Below, piece by piece: positions 1 to 9,281 of a stretch of DNA of 64,000 bases. Under the pieces are notes generated by a model. That model was given only the letters and a program-made list of their open reading frames with translations. It searched no databases and was not told the DNA's origin. Origin of the DNA: Pseudofrankia inefficax (GTDB lineage Bacteria; Actinomycetota; Actinomycetes; Frankiales; Frankiaceae); NCBI RefSeq assembly GCF_000166135.1, contig NC_014666.1, positions 1,426,001 to 1,490,000 on the forward strand, given 5' to 3'. How positions within the stretch are numbered: position 1 is the first letter of the stretch; each line of letters starts with the position of its first letter. A program made the translations under genes and the position numbers.

Positions 1-782
1 CCGGCGGCATCGCCGCCTTCATCGACGCCGAGCACGCGCTCGACCCGGACTACGCGGGGAAGCTGGGCGTGGACACCGACAACCTGCTGGTCTCCCAGCC
101 GGACACCGGTGAGCAGGCCCTGGAGATCGCCGACCTGCTGGTCCGGTCCGGCGCGCTGGACATCATCGTCATCGACTCGGTCGCGGCGCTGGTGCCCCGC
201 GCCGAGATCGAGGGCGAGATGGGCGACAGCCACGTCGGCCTGCAGGCCCGGCTGATGTCCCAGGCGCTGCGGAAGATGACCGGCGCGCTGTCGAACTCGA
301 ACACGACCGCGATCTTCATCAACCAGCTGCGCGAGAAGATCGGCGTGATGTTCGGCTCGCCGGAGACCACCACAGGTGGAAAGGCGCTGAAGTTCTACGC
401 CTCCGTCCGCCTCGACGTCCGCCGGATCGAGACGCTCAAGGACGGCGCTGACGCGGTCGGCAACCGGACCAGGGTCAAGGTCGTCAAGAACAAGGTGGCC
501 CCGCCTTTCCGGACCGCCGAGTTCGACATCGTCTACGGCGGCGGCATCAGCCGTGAGGGCTCCCTCATCGACATGGGCGTCGAGCACGCGATCATCCGGA
601 AGTCCGGCGCCTGGTACACCTACGACGGCGACCAGCTCGGCCAGGGCAAGGAGAACGCCCGCAACTTCCTGCGCGACAACCCCGACCTCGCCGACGAGAT
701 CGAGAAGCGCATCAAGGAGAAGCTCGGCATCATCCCCACGCTCGACGGCGACACCCTGGCACCCGTCCCGGTCGACCTCTAG
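1..782 (+). CDS. recA: RecA recombinase, 3' part (5' end outside window)
   Basis: RecA is the ATP-dependent strand-exchange protein that also activates LexA self-cleavage. The window opens inside the gene (reading frame begins at base 3), so the start codon and Walker A loop are missing and about 259 residues remain. Visible signatures are [10 protein letters not shown] near the left edge, the Walker B segment [13 protein letters not shown], and the block [20 protein letters not shown] covering the L2 region. The C-terminal domain is complete and ends at a TAG. recX follows after about 200 bp, the usual actinobacterial pairing. The promoter and any SOS box of recA lie upstream of the window. 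Identity is certain from these motifs. Confidence 0.98.
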   Translation, partial: GGIAAFIDAEHALDPDYAGKLGVDTDNLLVSQPDTGEQALEIADLLVRSGALDIIVIDSVAALVPRAEIEGEMGDSHVGLQARLMSQALRKMTGALSNSNTTAIFINQLREKIGVMFGSPETTTGGKALKFYASVRLDVRRIETLKDGADAVGNRTRVKVVKNKVAPPFRTAEFDIVYGGGISREGSLIDMGVEHAIIRKSGAWYTYDGDQLGQGKENARNFLRDNPDLADEIEKRIKEKLGIIPTLDGDTLAPVPVDL

Positions 783-980
783 CCCCTCACTGGCGGGTCT
801 GTCTGTCCACACCGGAGCGCCGGCTGGCCTCCCGGCGCCTCTCGCCCTGCCACGCACTCTGCCGGCGCACCGCGCTGCCGTGGTGGGTCGGTTCCCCTGC
901 CTGAGACGGCGGCGCAGCGGGGAAAGCGGGGACACGGGCCCTGGGGACGCCTGGATCGATCTTTTGAGCTAGGAGGGTGC

Positions 981-1544
981 ATGGTGGCGCCGGCCAGGAC
1001 GGGCCAAGGAGCGGAGGTCGAACGGGATCCGCTGGCCGTCGCTCGGGAGATCTGCCTGCGGCAGCTGGCGGTCCGGGCGAGGAGCCGGGCCGAGCTCACG
1101 GCGGCGCTGCGGCGCCGCGGGGTAGCCGACGACGTCGCGGAGGCTGTGCTGGACCGGCTGACGGCCGTCGGACTGATCGACGACGACGCGTTCGCCGCGG
1201 CGGTGGTGTCCTCTGCCTACGAGAACCGTGGGCTTGCCCGACGAGGCCTCGCCGTCGAGCTGCGGCGCCGGGGCGTGGACGACGACGTGGCGACGGCGGC
1301 GCTGGCCAGCGTGGACGGCGCTGCCGAGGAGACCGCCGCGCGTGACCTCGTCGAGCGTCGGCTGCGTGGCATGGGCGGGCTCGAACGGCAGGTGCGGTTG
1401 CGCCGCCTGGTGGCGATGCTCGGCCGGAAGGGCTACCCGACGGATCTCGCGGTCCGGGTCGTCACCGAGGCGCTCGAAGCCGCCGGCGACGGCGCGGCCG
1501 ACGACGACCTGCCGAGCGACGACCTGGACGACGGACTCGACTGA
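981..1544 (+). CDS. recX: RecX regulatory protein
   Basis: RecX binds RecA filaments and limits recombinase activity. The 187-residue product has the family's three-helix repeats: an ICLRQLAVRARSRAEL segment, the central block DDDAFAAAVVSSAYENRGLA, and a C-terminal KGYPTDLAVRVV repeat. Length is normal for the family apart from an acidic Asp-rich tail. A strong AGGAGGG lies at 971-977; it is only 3 nt from the ATG at 981 but 6 nt from the GTG at 984, so translation may really begin at the second codon. The gene sits directly downstream of recA and is probably co-transcribed or fed by read-through. Confidence 0.95.
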   Translation: MVAPARTGQGAEVERDPLAVAREICLRQLAVRARSRAELTAALRRRGVADDVAEAVLDRLTAVGLIDDDAFAAAVVSSAYENRGLARRGLAVELRRRGVDDDVATAALASVDGAAEETAARDLVERRLRGMGGLERQVRLRRLVAMLGRKGYPTDLAVRVVTEALEAAGDGAADDDLPSDDLDDGLD

Positions 1545-2108
1545 CCGGAAGCCGCCGACACCGACGGGCGAGCAGGGGCAACAACCGGGCAAGAAGCAGC
1601 CACAGCGCCGGATGGCCATTGACCTGGCGGCTAGAGACCAACGATCTGTGCTGACCGGTATTTCTTGACCCGGCAAAACTGGTCGATCTACGCTCAGCAA
1701 CGGCGCGAGGACTCCCGCGGACAACGCGGTCGCGATAGTTGGCTCAAGTGCATATGTAGGCAACACCCAGTGCTCCTTGGCGCTGCCGACCTCGTCGGTC
1801 GCGCGCGGGAGAGCGTTTCCACGCACCTGGAGACCGACACCGGGTGAATGCCGACGGTGTCGAGAAGGCGTCACGGCGTTTTCTCCGACCTGGCGAAAAT
1901 GCCGCCGTCTCGCGTGGGCTACTCGCCGCTCCGGTCCGTTCGACGGGACCTGACAGGGTCGGCTTCTGCAGTTCGCCGGCGTCTGCAGTTCGCTGGCCGC
2001 TGGCTGGCTCCCGATGGGCTGGACGTGTGCCCGGGAGCAGCTTTCCCGCGGGCTCCGCGTGGAGTCGGTGGGGCTCCTGCTCCACGACCCGGATCGGGAG
2101 GAGCAGCG
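1545..2108. other. Intergenic region between recX and rny
   Basis: No convincing gene is seen here. An in-frame extension of rny runs back to 1848, but its composition is not protein-like and a good ribosome site marks a start at 2109. A 12-base direct repeat (TCTGCAGTTCGC) occurs twice around 1965-1993. The stretch presumably carries the rny promoter. Confidence 0.5.
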
Positions 2109-3803
2109 TTGATCGGCGTGCTCGTGGCACTCGTCGCGGTGGTGTTGGTCGCCATCGTCGCCCTCGCCCTGGTCGTGCTGCGGCTGTTGCGGGCGGGCTC
2201 GCGTGCCGGGGCCGAGCCGGGTCCGCGGCCATCACCGGTGGCCGACTCAGACGCGGCAGCGGCTCTGCGCGCCGCGCAGGCGGAGGCCGTCGCCCACGCC
2301 GAGACGGTCGCCCGGGAGCACGCCACCGCCGTCGCCCGAGAACATGCCGAAGCCACGTCCCGCGAACAGGCTCAGGCCTTGGCCCGCAAGCTCGCCGAGG
2401 CCGACCGCGAACGGGCCGAAGCGGCCCGCCGCGAGGCGCAGGAGGAACGCGACAAGGCGCTGGCCGAGCTGCGCGGCCGCCGGGCCGAGCTGCGCGAGTG
2501 GGACAGCCGGCTCACCCAGCGCGAGGCCCGGATCGAGGAACGCCTGGCCACCCTCGAGGACCAGACCCGCCGGATCGAGTCCCGTGACCGCGAACTCGCC
2601 GAGCGGGACGCGGCCCTCGCCCGTCGGGCCAGGGAGGCCGACGACCTCGACGCCCGCCGGGTCGCCGCGCTCGAACAGGCCGCCGGCATGACGTCGTCCG
2701 AGGCGAAGACCGAGCTGTTGTCGGTCGTCGAGCAGCACGCCAGGCTGGAGGCCGCGACGCTGGCCCGCGAGATCGAGGCCCGGGCCGAGGACGAGGCCCA
2801 GGAGCGGGCCCGCCGCATCGTCACCATCGCGATCCAGCGAGTCGCCGCCGAGCAGACCGCCGAGTCGGTGGTCTCCGTCCTGCATCTGCCGGGCGACGAG
2901 ATGAAGGGCCGCATCATCGGGCGCGAGGGCCGCAACATCCGCGCCTTCGAGTCGGTCACCGGCGTGAACGTGCTCATCGACGACACCCCCGAGGCGGTGC
3001 TGCTCAGCTGCTTCGACCCGGTCCGCCGCGAGGTCGGCCGGATCACCCTGTCCGCGCTGGTCGCGGACGGGCGGATCCATCCGCAGCGGATCGAGGAGGA
3101 GTACGAGCGGGCCCAGCGCGAGGTCGAGGAACGCTGCGTGCGCGCCGGCAAGGACGCCCTGGTCGAGGTCGGCATCGGCGAGATGCACCCGGAGCTGGTC
3201 GTGCTGCTGGGCCGGCTGCGCTACCGCACCAGCTATGGCCAGAACGTGCTGGGCCATCTGGTCGAGTCCGCCCACCTGGCCGGGCTGATGGCCGCCGAGC
3301 TGCGGCTGCCGGCTCTGATCGCCAAGCGGGGCACCCTGCTGCACGACCTCGGCAAGGCGCTCACCCACGAGGTCGAGGGCTCGCATGCCCTGGTGGGCGC
3401 CGAGATCGCCCGCCGCTACGGCGAGCACGAGGACGTCGTCCACGCCATCGAGGCCCATCACAACGAGGTCGAGCCGCGTTCGGTCGAGGCGGTGCTCACC
3501 CAGGCGGCCGACGCGATCTCCGGCGGCCGCCCCGGCGCCCGCCGCGAGAGCCTCGAGTCCTACGTGCGCCGGCTGGAGCGGATCGAGCAGATAGCAGCCG
3601 AGCGCCCCGGCGTCGAGCGGGTGTTCGCCATGCAGGCCGGCCGGGAGGTCCGGGTGATGGTCGTCCCCGAGGAGGTCGACGACACCGCGGCCCATCTGCT
3701 CGCCCGTGACGTCGCACGCCAGATCGAGGACGAGCTCACCTACCCGGGTCAGATCCGGGTCACGGTCGTCCGCGAGACCCGCGCCATCGAAACCGCCCGT
3801 TGA
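2109..3803 (+). CDS. rny: Ribonuclease Y (membrane-anchored endoribonuclease)
   Basis: RNase Y starts mRNA decay by endonucleolytic cleavage at the membrane. The 564-residue product has the full family order: an N-terminal membrane helix (first 30 residues, LVALVAVVLVAIVALALVVL), a long Glu/Arg/Ala-rich coiled coil to about residue 255, a KH domain (GRIIGREGRNIRAFE, about 265-320) and an HD domain with HDLGK near 412 and a conserved AHHNE. I chose the TTG at 2109 because GGGAGGAG at 2096-2103 is spaced 5 nt from it and the membrane helix begins right there; the frame stays open back to 1848. RNase Y is typical of Firmicutes and patchy in actinobacteria. It lies 30 nt upstream of miaB. Confidence 0.93.
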   Translation: MIGVLVALVAVVLVAIVALALVVLRLLRAGSRAGAEPGPRPSPVADSDAAAALRAAQAEAVAHAETVAREHATAVAREHAEATSREQAQALARKLAEADRERAEAARREAQEERDKALAELRGRRAELREWDSRLTQREARIEERLATLEDQTRRIESRDRELAERDAALARRAREADDLDARRVAALEQAAGMTSSEAKTELLSVVEQHARLEAATLAREIEARAEDEAQERARRIVTIAIQRVAAEQTAESVVSVLHLPGDEMKGRIIGREGRNIRAFESVTGVNVLIDDTPEAVLLSCFDPVRREVGRITLSALVADGRIHPQRIEEEYERAQREVEERCVRAGKDALVEVGIGEMHPELVVLLGRLRYRTSYGQNVLGHLVESAHLAGLMAAELRLPALIAKRGTLLHDLGKALTHEVEGSHALVGAEIARRYGEHEDVVHAIEAHHNEVEPRSVEAVLTQAADAISGGRPGARRESLESYVRRLERIEQIAAERPGVERVFAMQAGREVRVMVVPEEVDDTAAHLLARDVARQIEDELTYPGQIRVTVVRETRAIETAR

Positions 3804-3833
3804 GCCACCCGGCCATCGCCGTAACCTGGGTGA

Positions 3834-5489
3834 GTGATGGGCCGTAGCTACCAGGTGCGCACGTTCGGGTGCCAGATGAACGTGCATGATTCCGAGCGGA
3901 TCTCCGGGCTGTTGGAATCCGCCGGCTATGTCCCGGTGGACGCCGGCGAGACGCCGGACCTCGTCGTGTTCAACACCTGCGCCGTCCGGGAGAACGCCGA
4001 CAACCGCCTCTACGGCAACCTCGGCCACCTGTATCCGACCAAACGCGACAATCCGGGCATGCAGATCGCCGTCGGTGGCTGCCTCGCGCAGAAGGACCGC
4101 GGCACGATCACCCGTAAGGCCCCGTGGGTGGACGTGGTCTTCGGCACCCACAACCTGCATCGCCTGCCGGTGCTGCTGGAGCGGGCCCGGCACAACGCCG
4201 AGGCCCAGGTCGAGATCGCCGAGGCTCTTGAGGTCTTCCCCAGCACGCTGCCGGCCCGCCGGGCCAGTCACGCGTCCGCCTGGGTGAGCATCAGCGTCGG
4301 CTGCGACAACACCTGTACCTTCTGCATCGTCCCGAGCCTGCGCGGCAAGGAGCGCGACCGCCGGCCCGGCGACGTGCTCGCCGAGGTCGAGGCGCTGGTC
4401 GCCGACGGCGCCGTCGAGGTCACCCTGCTCGGCCAGAACGTCAACTCCTATGGCCGTTCCTTCGGGGACCCGGGTGCCTTCGCCAAGCTGCTGCGCGCCT
4501 GCGGTCGGATCGAGGGTCTCGAGCGCGTGCGGTTCACCTCTCCGCACCCACGTGACTTCACCGACGACGTGATCGCCGCGATGGCCGAGACCCCGAACGT
4601 CTGCCCCAGCCTGCACATGCCGATGCAGTCGGGCTCCGACGAGGTGCTGCGCCGGATGCGACGGTCGTATCGCCGGGACCGCTACCTCGGCATCGTCGAA
4701 CGGGTCCGGGCCGCCCTGCCCGACGCCGCGATCACGACCGACATCATCGTCGGCTTCCCGGGCGAGACCGAGCGGGACTTCCTGGACACCCTCGACGTCG
4801 TGGGCCAGGCCCGGTTCTCCGGTGCCTTCACGTTCCAGTACTCGCCCCGGCCCGGCACCCCCGCCGCCACCATGGACGAGCAGGTCCCGCCGGCCGTCGT
4901 GGCTGAGCGCTATGGCCGCCTGGTCGCCCTCCAGGACGAGGTCTCGCTGGCGGAGAACAGGGCCCAGGTCGGCCGGACCGTCGAGGTCCTGCTGGCCGAG
5001 GGGGAGGGCCGCAAGGACGAGTCCACCGGTCGCCGTTCCGGCCGTGCCCGCGACGGGCGGCTCGTCCACCTCGGGCCGGACGCCAACGCCTCCGCCCGCT
5101 CGGGCGTGCACACCTCGCCGGCCGAAGAGGCGGCGGTGCTCGCGGAACTGGCCCGGCTGCGCCCCGGCGACGTCGTCACCACCGCGATCACCTACGGAGC
5201 GCCGCACTACCTGGTCGCCGCGGGTGCGCCGCTCGCCGCGCGGGCCACCCGCGCCGGGGACCTCTGGGCGGCCGACCGGGCGGCGCCCGCGGGCACGGCC
5301 CGCCAGTCGGTCAGCCTGGGCATGCCCGGCATCGGTGCGGCCGTGGCCGGCACACAGGCGCCTGACGAGACGCACGACGAGACCCATCCGCACGGCGATG
5401 GCCAGGCCTGCGGCTGCGCGGCGCCCGCACCGAGCCCTGCCTCAGCCCTGACGCTGGTCTCCGTCCCGACGCCTGCTCCGGCGCGGTAG
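3834..5489 (+). CDS. miaB: tRNA-2-methylthio-N6-dimethylallyladenosine synthase MiaB
   Basis: MiaB is a radical-SAM methylthiotransferase that adds a methylthio group to i6A37 of tRNA. The N-terminal cluster cysteines are at about 13 (TFGCQMN), 49 (NTCAVRE) and 83 (GGCLAQ). The radical-SAM CxxxCxxC is at 157/161/164 (GCDNTCTFC). A TRAM domain spans roughly 378-465. The protein is 551 residues, about 80 longer than usual, because of a C-terminal tail rich in Ala, Pro, His and Cys that contains [15 protein letters not shown]. The start is the GTG at 3834 or the adjacent ATG at 3837. miaA, which makes its i6A substrate, lies three genes downstream. Confidence 0.97.
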   Translation: MMGRSYQVRTFGCQMNVHDSERISGLLESAGYVPVDAGETPDLVVFNTCAVRENADNRLYGNLGHLYPTKRDNPGMQIAVGGCLAQKDRGTITRKAPWVDVVFGTHNLHRLPVLLERARHNAEAQVEIAEALEVFPSTLPARRASHASAWVSISVGCDNTCTFCIVPSLRGKERDRRPGDVLAEVEALVADGAVEVTLLGQNVNSYGRSFGDPGAFAKLLRACGRIEGLERVRFTSPHPRDFTDDVIAAMAETPNVCPSLHMPMQSGSDEVLRRMRRSYRRDRYLGIVERVRAALPDAAITTDIIVGFPGETERDFLDTLDVVGQARFSGAFTFQYSPRPGTPAATMDEQVPPAVVAERYGRLVALQDEVSLAENRAQVGRTVEVLLAEGEGRKDESTGRRSGRARDGRLVHLGPDANASARSGVHTSPAEEAAVLAELARLRPGDVVTTAITYGAPHYLVAAGAPLAARATRAGDLWAADRAAPAGTARQSVSLGMPGIGAAVAGTQAPDETHDETHPHGDGQACGCAAPAPSPASALTLVSVPTPAPAR

Positions 5490-5493
5490 CGGG

Positions 5494-6288
5494 GTGGCGC
5501 TCGTCGTCGCGGCGGTCTGCCCGCATCCTCCGCTGCTGGTGCCCCGGGTCGGTGCCGGTGAGCTGGTCGCCGCCCGTGAGCCCGCGTTGGCGGCCGTCCG
5601 TCGGCTGCGCGCCGCGAACCCGGATGTCGTGGTGGTCGTCGGCGACGACCCGGACGCCCTCGCGGCCGGCTTCCACACCTATCCGCCGGCGGCGGTAGGC
5701 GACTTCCGCGGCTTTGGCGTCGACTACCAGGTCCCGCTCGGGCCCGCGCCGCTCGCTGGGATGCCCGTTCTCGGTGGAGTCCCCGACGCCGTGGGGGAGG
5801 GCGGAGCGACCGACGTCCCCAGGCTGCCGCTCTCGCTCGCGGTCGGTGCCTGGCTGCTGGCCGAGACCGGCTGGGACGTCGCCCGCTGGGGGCTGGGGGT
5901 CTCACCGAAAGCCGAGGCCGCACAGGCTGTCGCGCGGGGCGCCGACCTGGTCGCGGGACCCGGCCGGGTCGCGCTGCTCGTGATGGGCGATGGCAGCGCC
6001 CGCCGGACGCCCAAGGCCCCCGGCGCCCTGGACGAGCGGGCCGAGCCCTACGACGCGGTCGTCGAACGCGCGCTGGCGACGGTCGATCTCGACGCGCTGC
6101 TCGCCCTGGATCCGGGCCTGTCCGCCGATCTGCTGGTCGCCGGGCGCGCCTCCTGGCAGGTGCTCGCCGGCGCCGTCGGTGCGCGGCCCAGCGGAACGCC
6201 CACGTGGGGGGCGGACGTTTTGTACGCGGACGCCCCGTTTGGCGTCGGGTATTTCGTCTGCGTGTGGGAACCGGGGGGTGTCGGGTGA
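5494..6288 (+). CDS. Class III extradiol dioxygenase-like protein of the miaB-miaA cluster
   Basis: The 264-residue protein begins MALVVAAVCPHPPLLVPRVG, the N-terminal pattern of the LigB-like class III extradiol ring-cleavage fold, where early histidines bind iron. Proteins of this kind sit between miaB and miaA in many actinobacteria; the substrate is unknown. The GTG start is 4 nt after the miaB stop. The stop overlaps the GTG of the next gene in a GTGA, so the three genes look translationally coupled. I see the fold signature but cannot confirm a full set of catalytic residues, so enzymatic activity is uncertain. Confidence 0.8.
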   Translation: MALVVAAVCPHPPLLVPRVGAGELVAAREPALAAVRRLRAANPDVVVVVGDDPDALAAGFHTYPPAAVGDFRGFGVDYQVPLGPAPLAGMPVLGGVPDAVGEGGATDVPRLPLSLAVGAWLLAETGWDVARWGLGVSPKAEAAQAVARGADLVAGPGRVALLVMGDGSARRTPKAPGALDERAEPYDAVVERALATVDLDALLALDPGLSADLLVAGRASWQVLAGAVGARPSGTPTWGADVLYADAPFGVGYFVCVWEPGGVG

Positions 6289-7133
6289 CGAGCGCCGTTG
6301 ACAGGTTGGACGAGCCGCGAGGCGCGACCGTGGGAGGTCTCGCCGCGCTCGTCGCCGGACCCGCGGATGGCGCGGCCGTGCTGATGCTGCCCGGCTTCAC
6401 CGGCAGCAAGGAGGACTTCCTCCCCATCCTGCCGCTGCTGGCCACCGCAGGGCTGCGCGCGGTCGCGGTCGACCTGCGCGGCCAGTACGAATCGAAGGGC
6501 GACCCCGACGGGCCCGACAGCCAGTTCTCCCTGGATGGTCTCGCCTCTGACGTCGCCCTGGCCGCCCGGGAGCTTGGCGGCCAGGTCCACCTCGTCGGCC
6601 ACTCGTTCGGTGGCCTCGTCGCGCGGGCCACGCTGCTGGCGGACCCCGGGCTACTGGCGTCGGTCACCTTCTTCGGCTCCGGACCGGCCGCGATCGGCGG
6701 GCCGCGAGGCCTCGCGCTGCGCGCGATGTACGCGCTCTACGCACAGGGCGGCCTCGACGCGGTGTGGGCCGGGACCCGGGCGCTCGACCCCACGGTCCGC
6801 TCGGCGGCGGAGGCCGACTTCCTGCGGCGCCGCTTCTTCGGTAGCTCCGAGCGCGGCATGCTGGTCATGGCGAAGGCGCTGCTCGGCGAGCCGGACCGGG
6901 TCGCCGCCGCGACGGCCGCCGCGGCGGCGCACGGCATTCCGCTCCTGGTCACCCACGGGGTCGACGACGACGCGTGGCTGCCGGCGCAGCAGGCCGACAT
7001 GGCCGTCCGGCTGGGGGCCCGCCACGCCGTCATCCCCGCCGCGATGCACTCGCCCGCGTTGCAGAATCCGACCGGCACCGTCGAGGTGCTCGTCGCCTTC
7101 ATCCGCGAGGCCGAGGCCGAGGCCGCGGCCTGA
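6285..7133 (+). CDS. Alpha/beta hydrolase
   Basis: A 282-residue alpha/beta-hydrolase. The nucleophile elbow is GHSFGG (Ser within LVGHSFGGLVAR) and the oxyanion region is LPGFTGSKEDF. The late histidine is in AAMHSPALQ and a likely acid is in THGVDDDAW. The substrate is unknown. The start is the GTG at 6285, whose last bases form the TGA of the preceding gene (4-nt overlap). An upstream in-frame start at 6204 would overlap the previous gene by 85 nt and is unlikely. It belongs to the miaB-miaA cluster. Confidence 0.88.
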   Translation: MTSAVDRLDEPRGATVGGLAALVAGPADGAAVLMLPGFTGSKEDFLPILPLLATAGLRAVAVDLRGQYESKGDPDGPDSQFSLDGLASDVALAARELGGQVHLVGHSFGGLVARATLLADPGLLASVTFFGSGPAAIGGPRGLALRAMYALYAQGGLDAVWAGTRALDPTVRSAAEADFLRRRFFGSSERGMLVMAKALLGEPDRVAAATAAAAAHGIPLLVTHGVDDDAWLPAQQADMAVRLGARHAVIPAAMHSPALQNPTGTVEVLVAFIREAEAEAAA

Positions 7134-7273
7134 ACGGCGGCGACAACCCACACGAGGCGGCGGACCGGGCCCGGACGAGCACCCGCCCGGCCGTTGCCGA
7201 CGGTCATGTCGGTCGCCGCGGACGGGCCTCGGCGCGGTCTCCGTGGCAGGCTTGACGGCATCCTGAAAGGGCG

Positions 7274-8209
7274 GTGACGGTGCGGGACGACGCTGACGGG
7301 CAGCGCCAACCTCGTGGCCGGGTGGTCGCGATCGTCGGGCCCACCGCGGCCGGGAAGAGCGACCTGGCCCTGGACCTCGTCGCCTCGCTGGGGGACGGCG
7401 CCGCCGAGATCATCAACGCCGACTCGATGCAGCTCTACCGGGGCATGGACATCGGGACCGCCAAGGTCCCGATCGAGGAGCGACGCGGAATCCCGCACCA
7501 TCTGCTCGACATCTGGGACGTCACCAGGACGGCCGACGTCGCCAGCTACCAACGAGACGCCCGGGCGATCGTCGACCGTCTGCTGGCCGAGGGCCGGCTC
7601 CCGGTGCTCGTCGGCGGTTCCGGGCTCTACGTCCGGGCCGTGCTCGACGAGCTGGAGTTCCCCGGCACGGATCCGGCGATCCGCGCGGGCCTGGAGGCGC
7701 GGCTCGCCGAGATCGGCCCCGAGGCGCTGCACGCCGAGCTGGCCGCCGCGGCCCCGGAGGCCGCGACGGCGATCCTGCCGTCGAACGGCCGGCGGATCGT
7801 GCGGGCCCTCGAGGTCGTCGCGCTGACCGGCGGGTTCGTCGCGCGGCTGCCGGAGCACCGCTCGCACTACGACGTGGCCGTCATCGGCGTCGACCGGGCC
7901 GACCTGGACGACCGGATCACGACGCGCGTCGACCGGATGTGGGCCGCCGGCCTTGTCGAGGAGGTCCGGGAGCTGGACAAGGTCGGCCTCTCGACGGGCC
8001 GGACCGCGTCGCGCGCGCTCGGCTACGCGCAGGTGCTGGGCTGGCTGCAGGGTGAGTTCGCGTCGCAGGAGGACGCCCGCTCCGCGACCGTGACGGCGAC
8101 GCGGCGGTTCGCGCGTCGCCAAAGGTCATGGTTCCGCCGTGATCCACGGATAAGCTGGCTCGACCAGCCCGATGCCGGCACCGTCCGCCGTCTGGTGGGC
8201 TCGCTGTGA
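7274..8209 (+). CDS. miaA: tRNA dimethylallyltransferase MiaA
   Basis: MiaA transfers a dimethylallyl group to A37 of tRNAs reading codons that begin with U, producing the MiaB substrate. The P-loop GPTAAGKS is at residues 21-28. Family blocks follow: NADSMQLYRGMDIGTAK, HHLLDIWDV, VLVGGSGLYVRAV and RRFARRQRSWFRRD near the C-terminus. Length (311 residues) is normal. Two GTG codons (7274 and 7280) compete; AAAGGG at 7266-7271 is better spaced for 7280. miaA, two genes of unknown role and miaB form one transcription unit by spacing. Confidence 0.97.
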   Translation: MTVRDDADGQRQPRGRVVAIVGPTAAGKSDLALDLVASLGDGAAEIINADSMQLYRGMDIGTAKVPIEERRGIPHHLLDIWDVTRTADVASYQRDARAIVDRLLAEGRLPVLVGGSGLYVRAVLDELEFPGTDPAIRAGLEARLAEIGPEALHAELAAAAPEAATAILPSNGRRIVRALEVVALTGGFVARLPEHRSHYDVAVIGVDRADLDDRITTRVDRMWAAGLVEEVRELDKVGLSTGRTASRALGYAQVLGWLQGEFASQEDARSATVTATRRFARRQRSWFRRDPRISWLDQPDAGTVRRLVGSL

Positions 8210-8346
8210 AACTGGAAGGGCCCGCGGGCGCGCGGCTTCAGCACCGTCGCGCGCCGCGCGGCCCGTGACGTGTGACCGGAAGTCTCGCCGCTGATGTGCG
8301 CCAGCGGGGGCGCGGCCGGTCCATCCCGGCGTCCGGGAGTGGCCGC

Positions 8347-9255
8347 GTGACCCAGCTCGACCTTGCGCTCATCCATGCTCTCTACGCCGCCTTCGACGAC
8401 GGCACGCTCCGGTTCACCTTCGAACCCGAGGTGGACCTGCGGACCGGGTCGGTGCCCGGCATGACCGCCCGCCTGCAGTGGGCGCACGCCGACCGCGGCC
8501 TGCTGGACGCCGCCGACGTCCGGGCGATCGCCCAGTTCGCCGGGCTCGCCGACCAGCTCGACCAGTGGGCGCTGCGCGCCGCCGTCACCGAGTGCCGCAC
8601 GTGGCACCGGATGGCCACCGGCGGCGCAGTCCGTCCGCCCCGGCTCTGGCTGCACATCGGCTCGCGACAGCTCGCCCAGCCGCGGTTCGCCGCCGAGATC
8701 GTCACCATGGTCCGCGACCGCGGCGCGCTGCCGCCCGGCGCCGTCGGTCTCGCCTTCACCGAGGAGACGCTGGGGCGCGCGGACCCGTCGCTCCCGCGCA
8801 CCCTCGACCGCCTGCGGGACAGCGGCGTGGCCGTCGCCGTGCGCGCGTTCGGCCGCTGGATCGGCTCGCCGGCCACCCTCGACCTGCTGCCCCTCGACCT
8901 GGTCCGGCTGGACGACCGTTTCCTGCGCGCCACGCTGCGTGATCTGGAGGGCGAGGCCGTCTTCGCCGCGATGGTGACCCTTGCCCGACGCCGCCGGACC
9001 GTGGTCCTCGCTGACGGGGTCGACACCGCTCGCTTCGCCGCGCGCCTCATCAGCCTCGGCTGCGACCGCGCGACCGGCCCCGTCTTCTGCCCGCCCCTCG
9101 GGGTGGACGAGGCTCGCCTGCTGGCCCTCGGCCGCGGCCGTCCCGACGAGCCCCGCACCCCGCACCAGGACGACACCCCGCACCAGGACGACACCCCCCA
9201 CCAGGCCGGCACCCCCAGCAGGACAGCCACCGCCCACATGGCGCCCACCGGCTGA
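8347..9255 (+). CDS. Degenerate EAL-domain protein
   Basis: About 302 residues make up a single EAL-like domain. EAL domains hydrolyse or bind cyclic di-GMP. The canonical Glu-Ala-Leu position reads MTARLQW, so the metal-binding Glu is Thr. The usual DDFGTGYSSL loop reads RAFGRWIGSPATL and lacks its acidic residues, and AEGVET is ADGVDT. Catalysis is therefore unlikely; nucleotide or protein binding is more plausible. The C-terminus has a tandem TPHQDD repeat. I prefer the GTG at 8347 because GGGAG at 8334-8338 precedes it and the domain starts immediately; an in-frame GTG at 8272 lacks a ribosome site. It is convergent with map. Confidence 0.8.
   Translation: MTQLDLALIHALYAAFDDGTLRFTFEPEVDLRTGSVPGMTARLQWAHADRGLLDAADVRAIAQFAGLADQLDQWALRAAVTECRTWHRMATGGAVRPPRLWLHIGSRQLAQPRFAAEIVTMVRDRGALPPGAVGLAFTEETLGRADPSLPRTLDRLRDSGVAVAVRAFGRWIGSPATLDLLPLDLVRLDDRFLRATLRDLEGEAVFAAMVTLARRRRTVVLADGVDTARFAARLISLGCDRATGPVFCPPLGVDEARLLALGRGRPDEPRTPHQDDTPHQDDTPHQAGTPSRTATAHMAPTG
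9157..9210 (+). repeat. 18-bp tandem repeat (x3) in the EAL gene
   Basis: Three consecutive 18-bp units (ACCCCGCACCAGGACGAC and variants) encode TPHQDD, TPHQDD, TPHQAG at the C-terminus. The period keeps the reading frame. Confidence 0.9.
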
Positions 9256-9281
9256 CGCCGACCCCCTCGGGCCGAATCCGG

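Noticed and set aside
2247-5393. Long minus-strand open frame opposite rny and miaB
   Set aside because: Its codons mirror the plus-strand genes; no motif or ribosome site. Such frames are common at this GC content.
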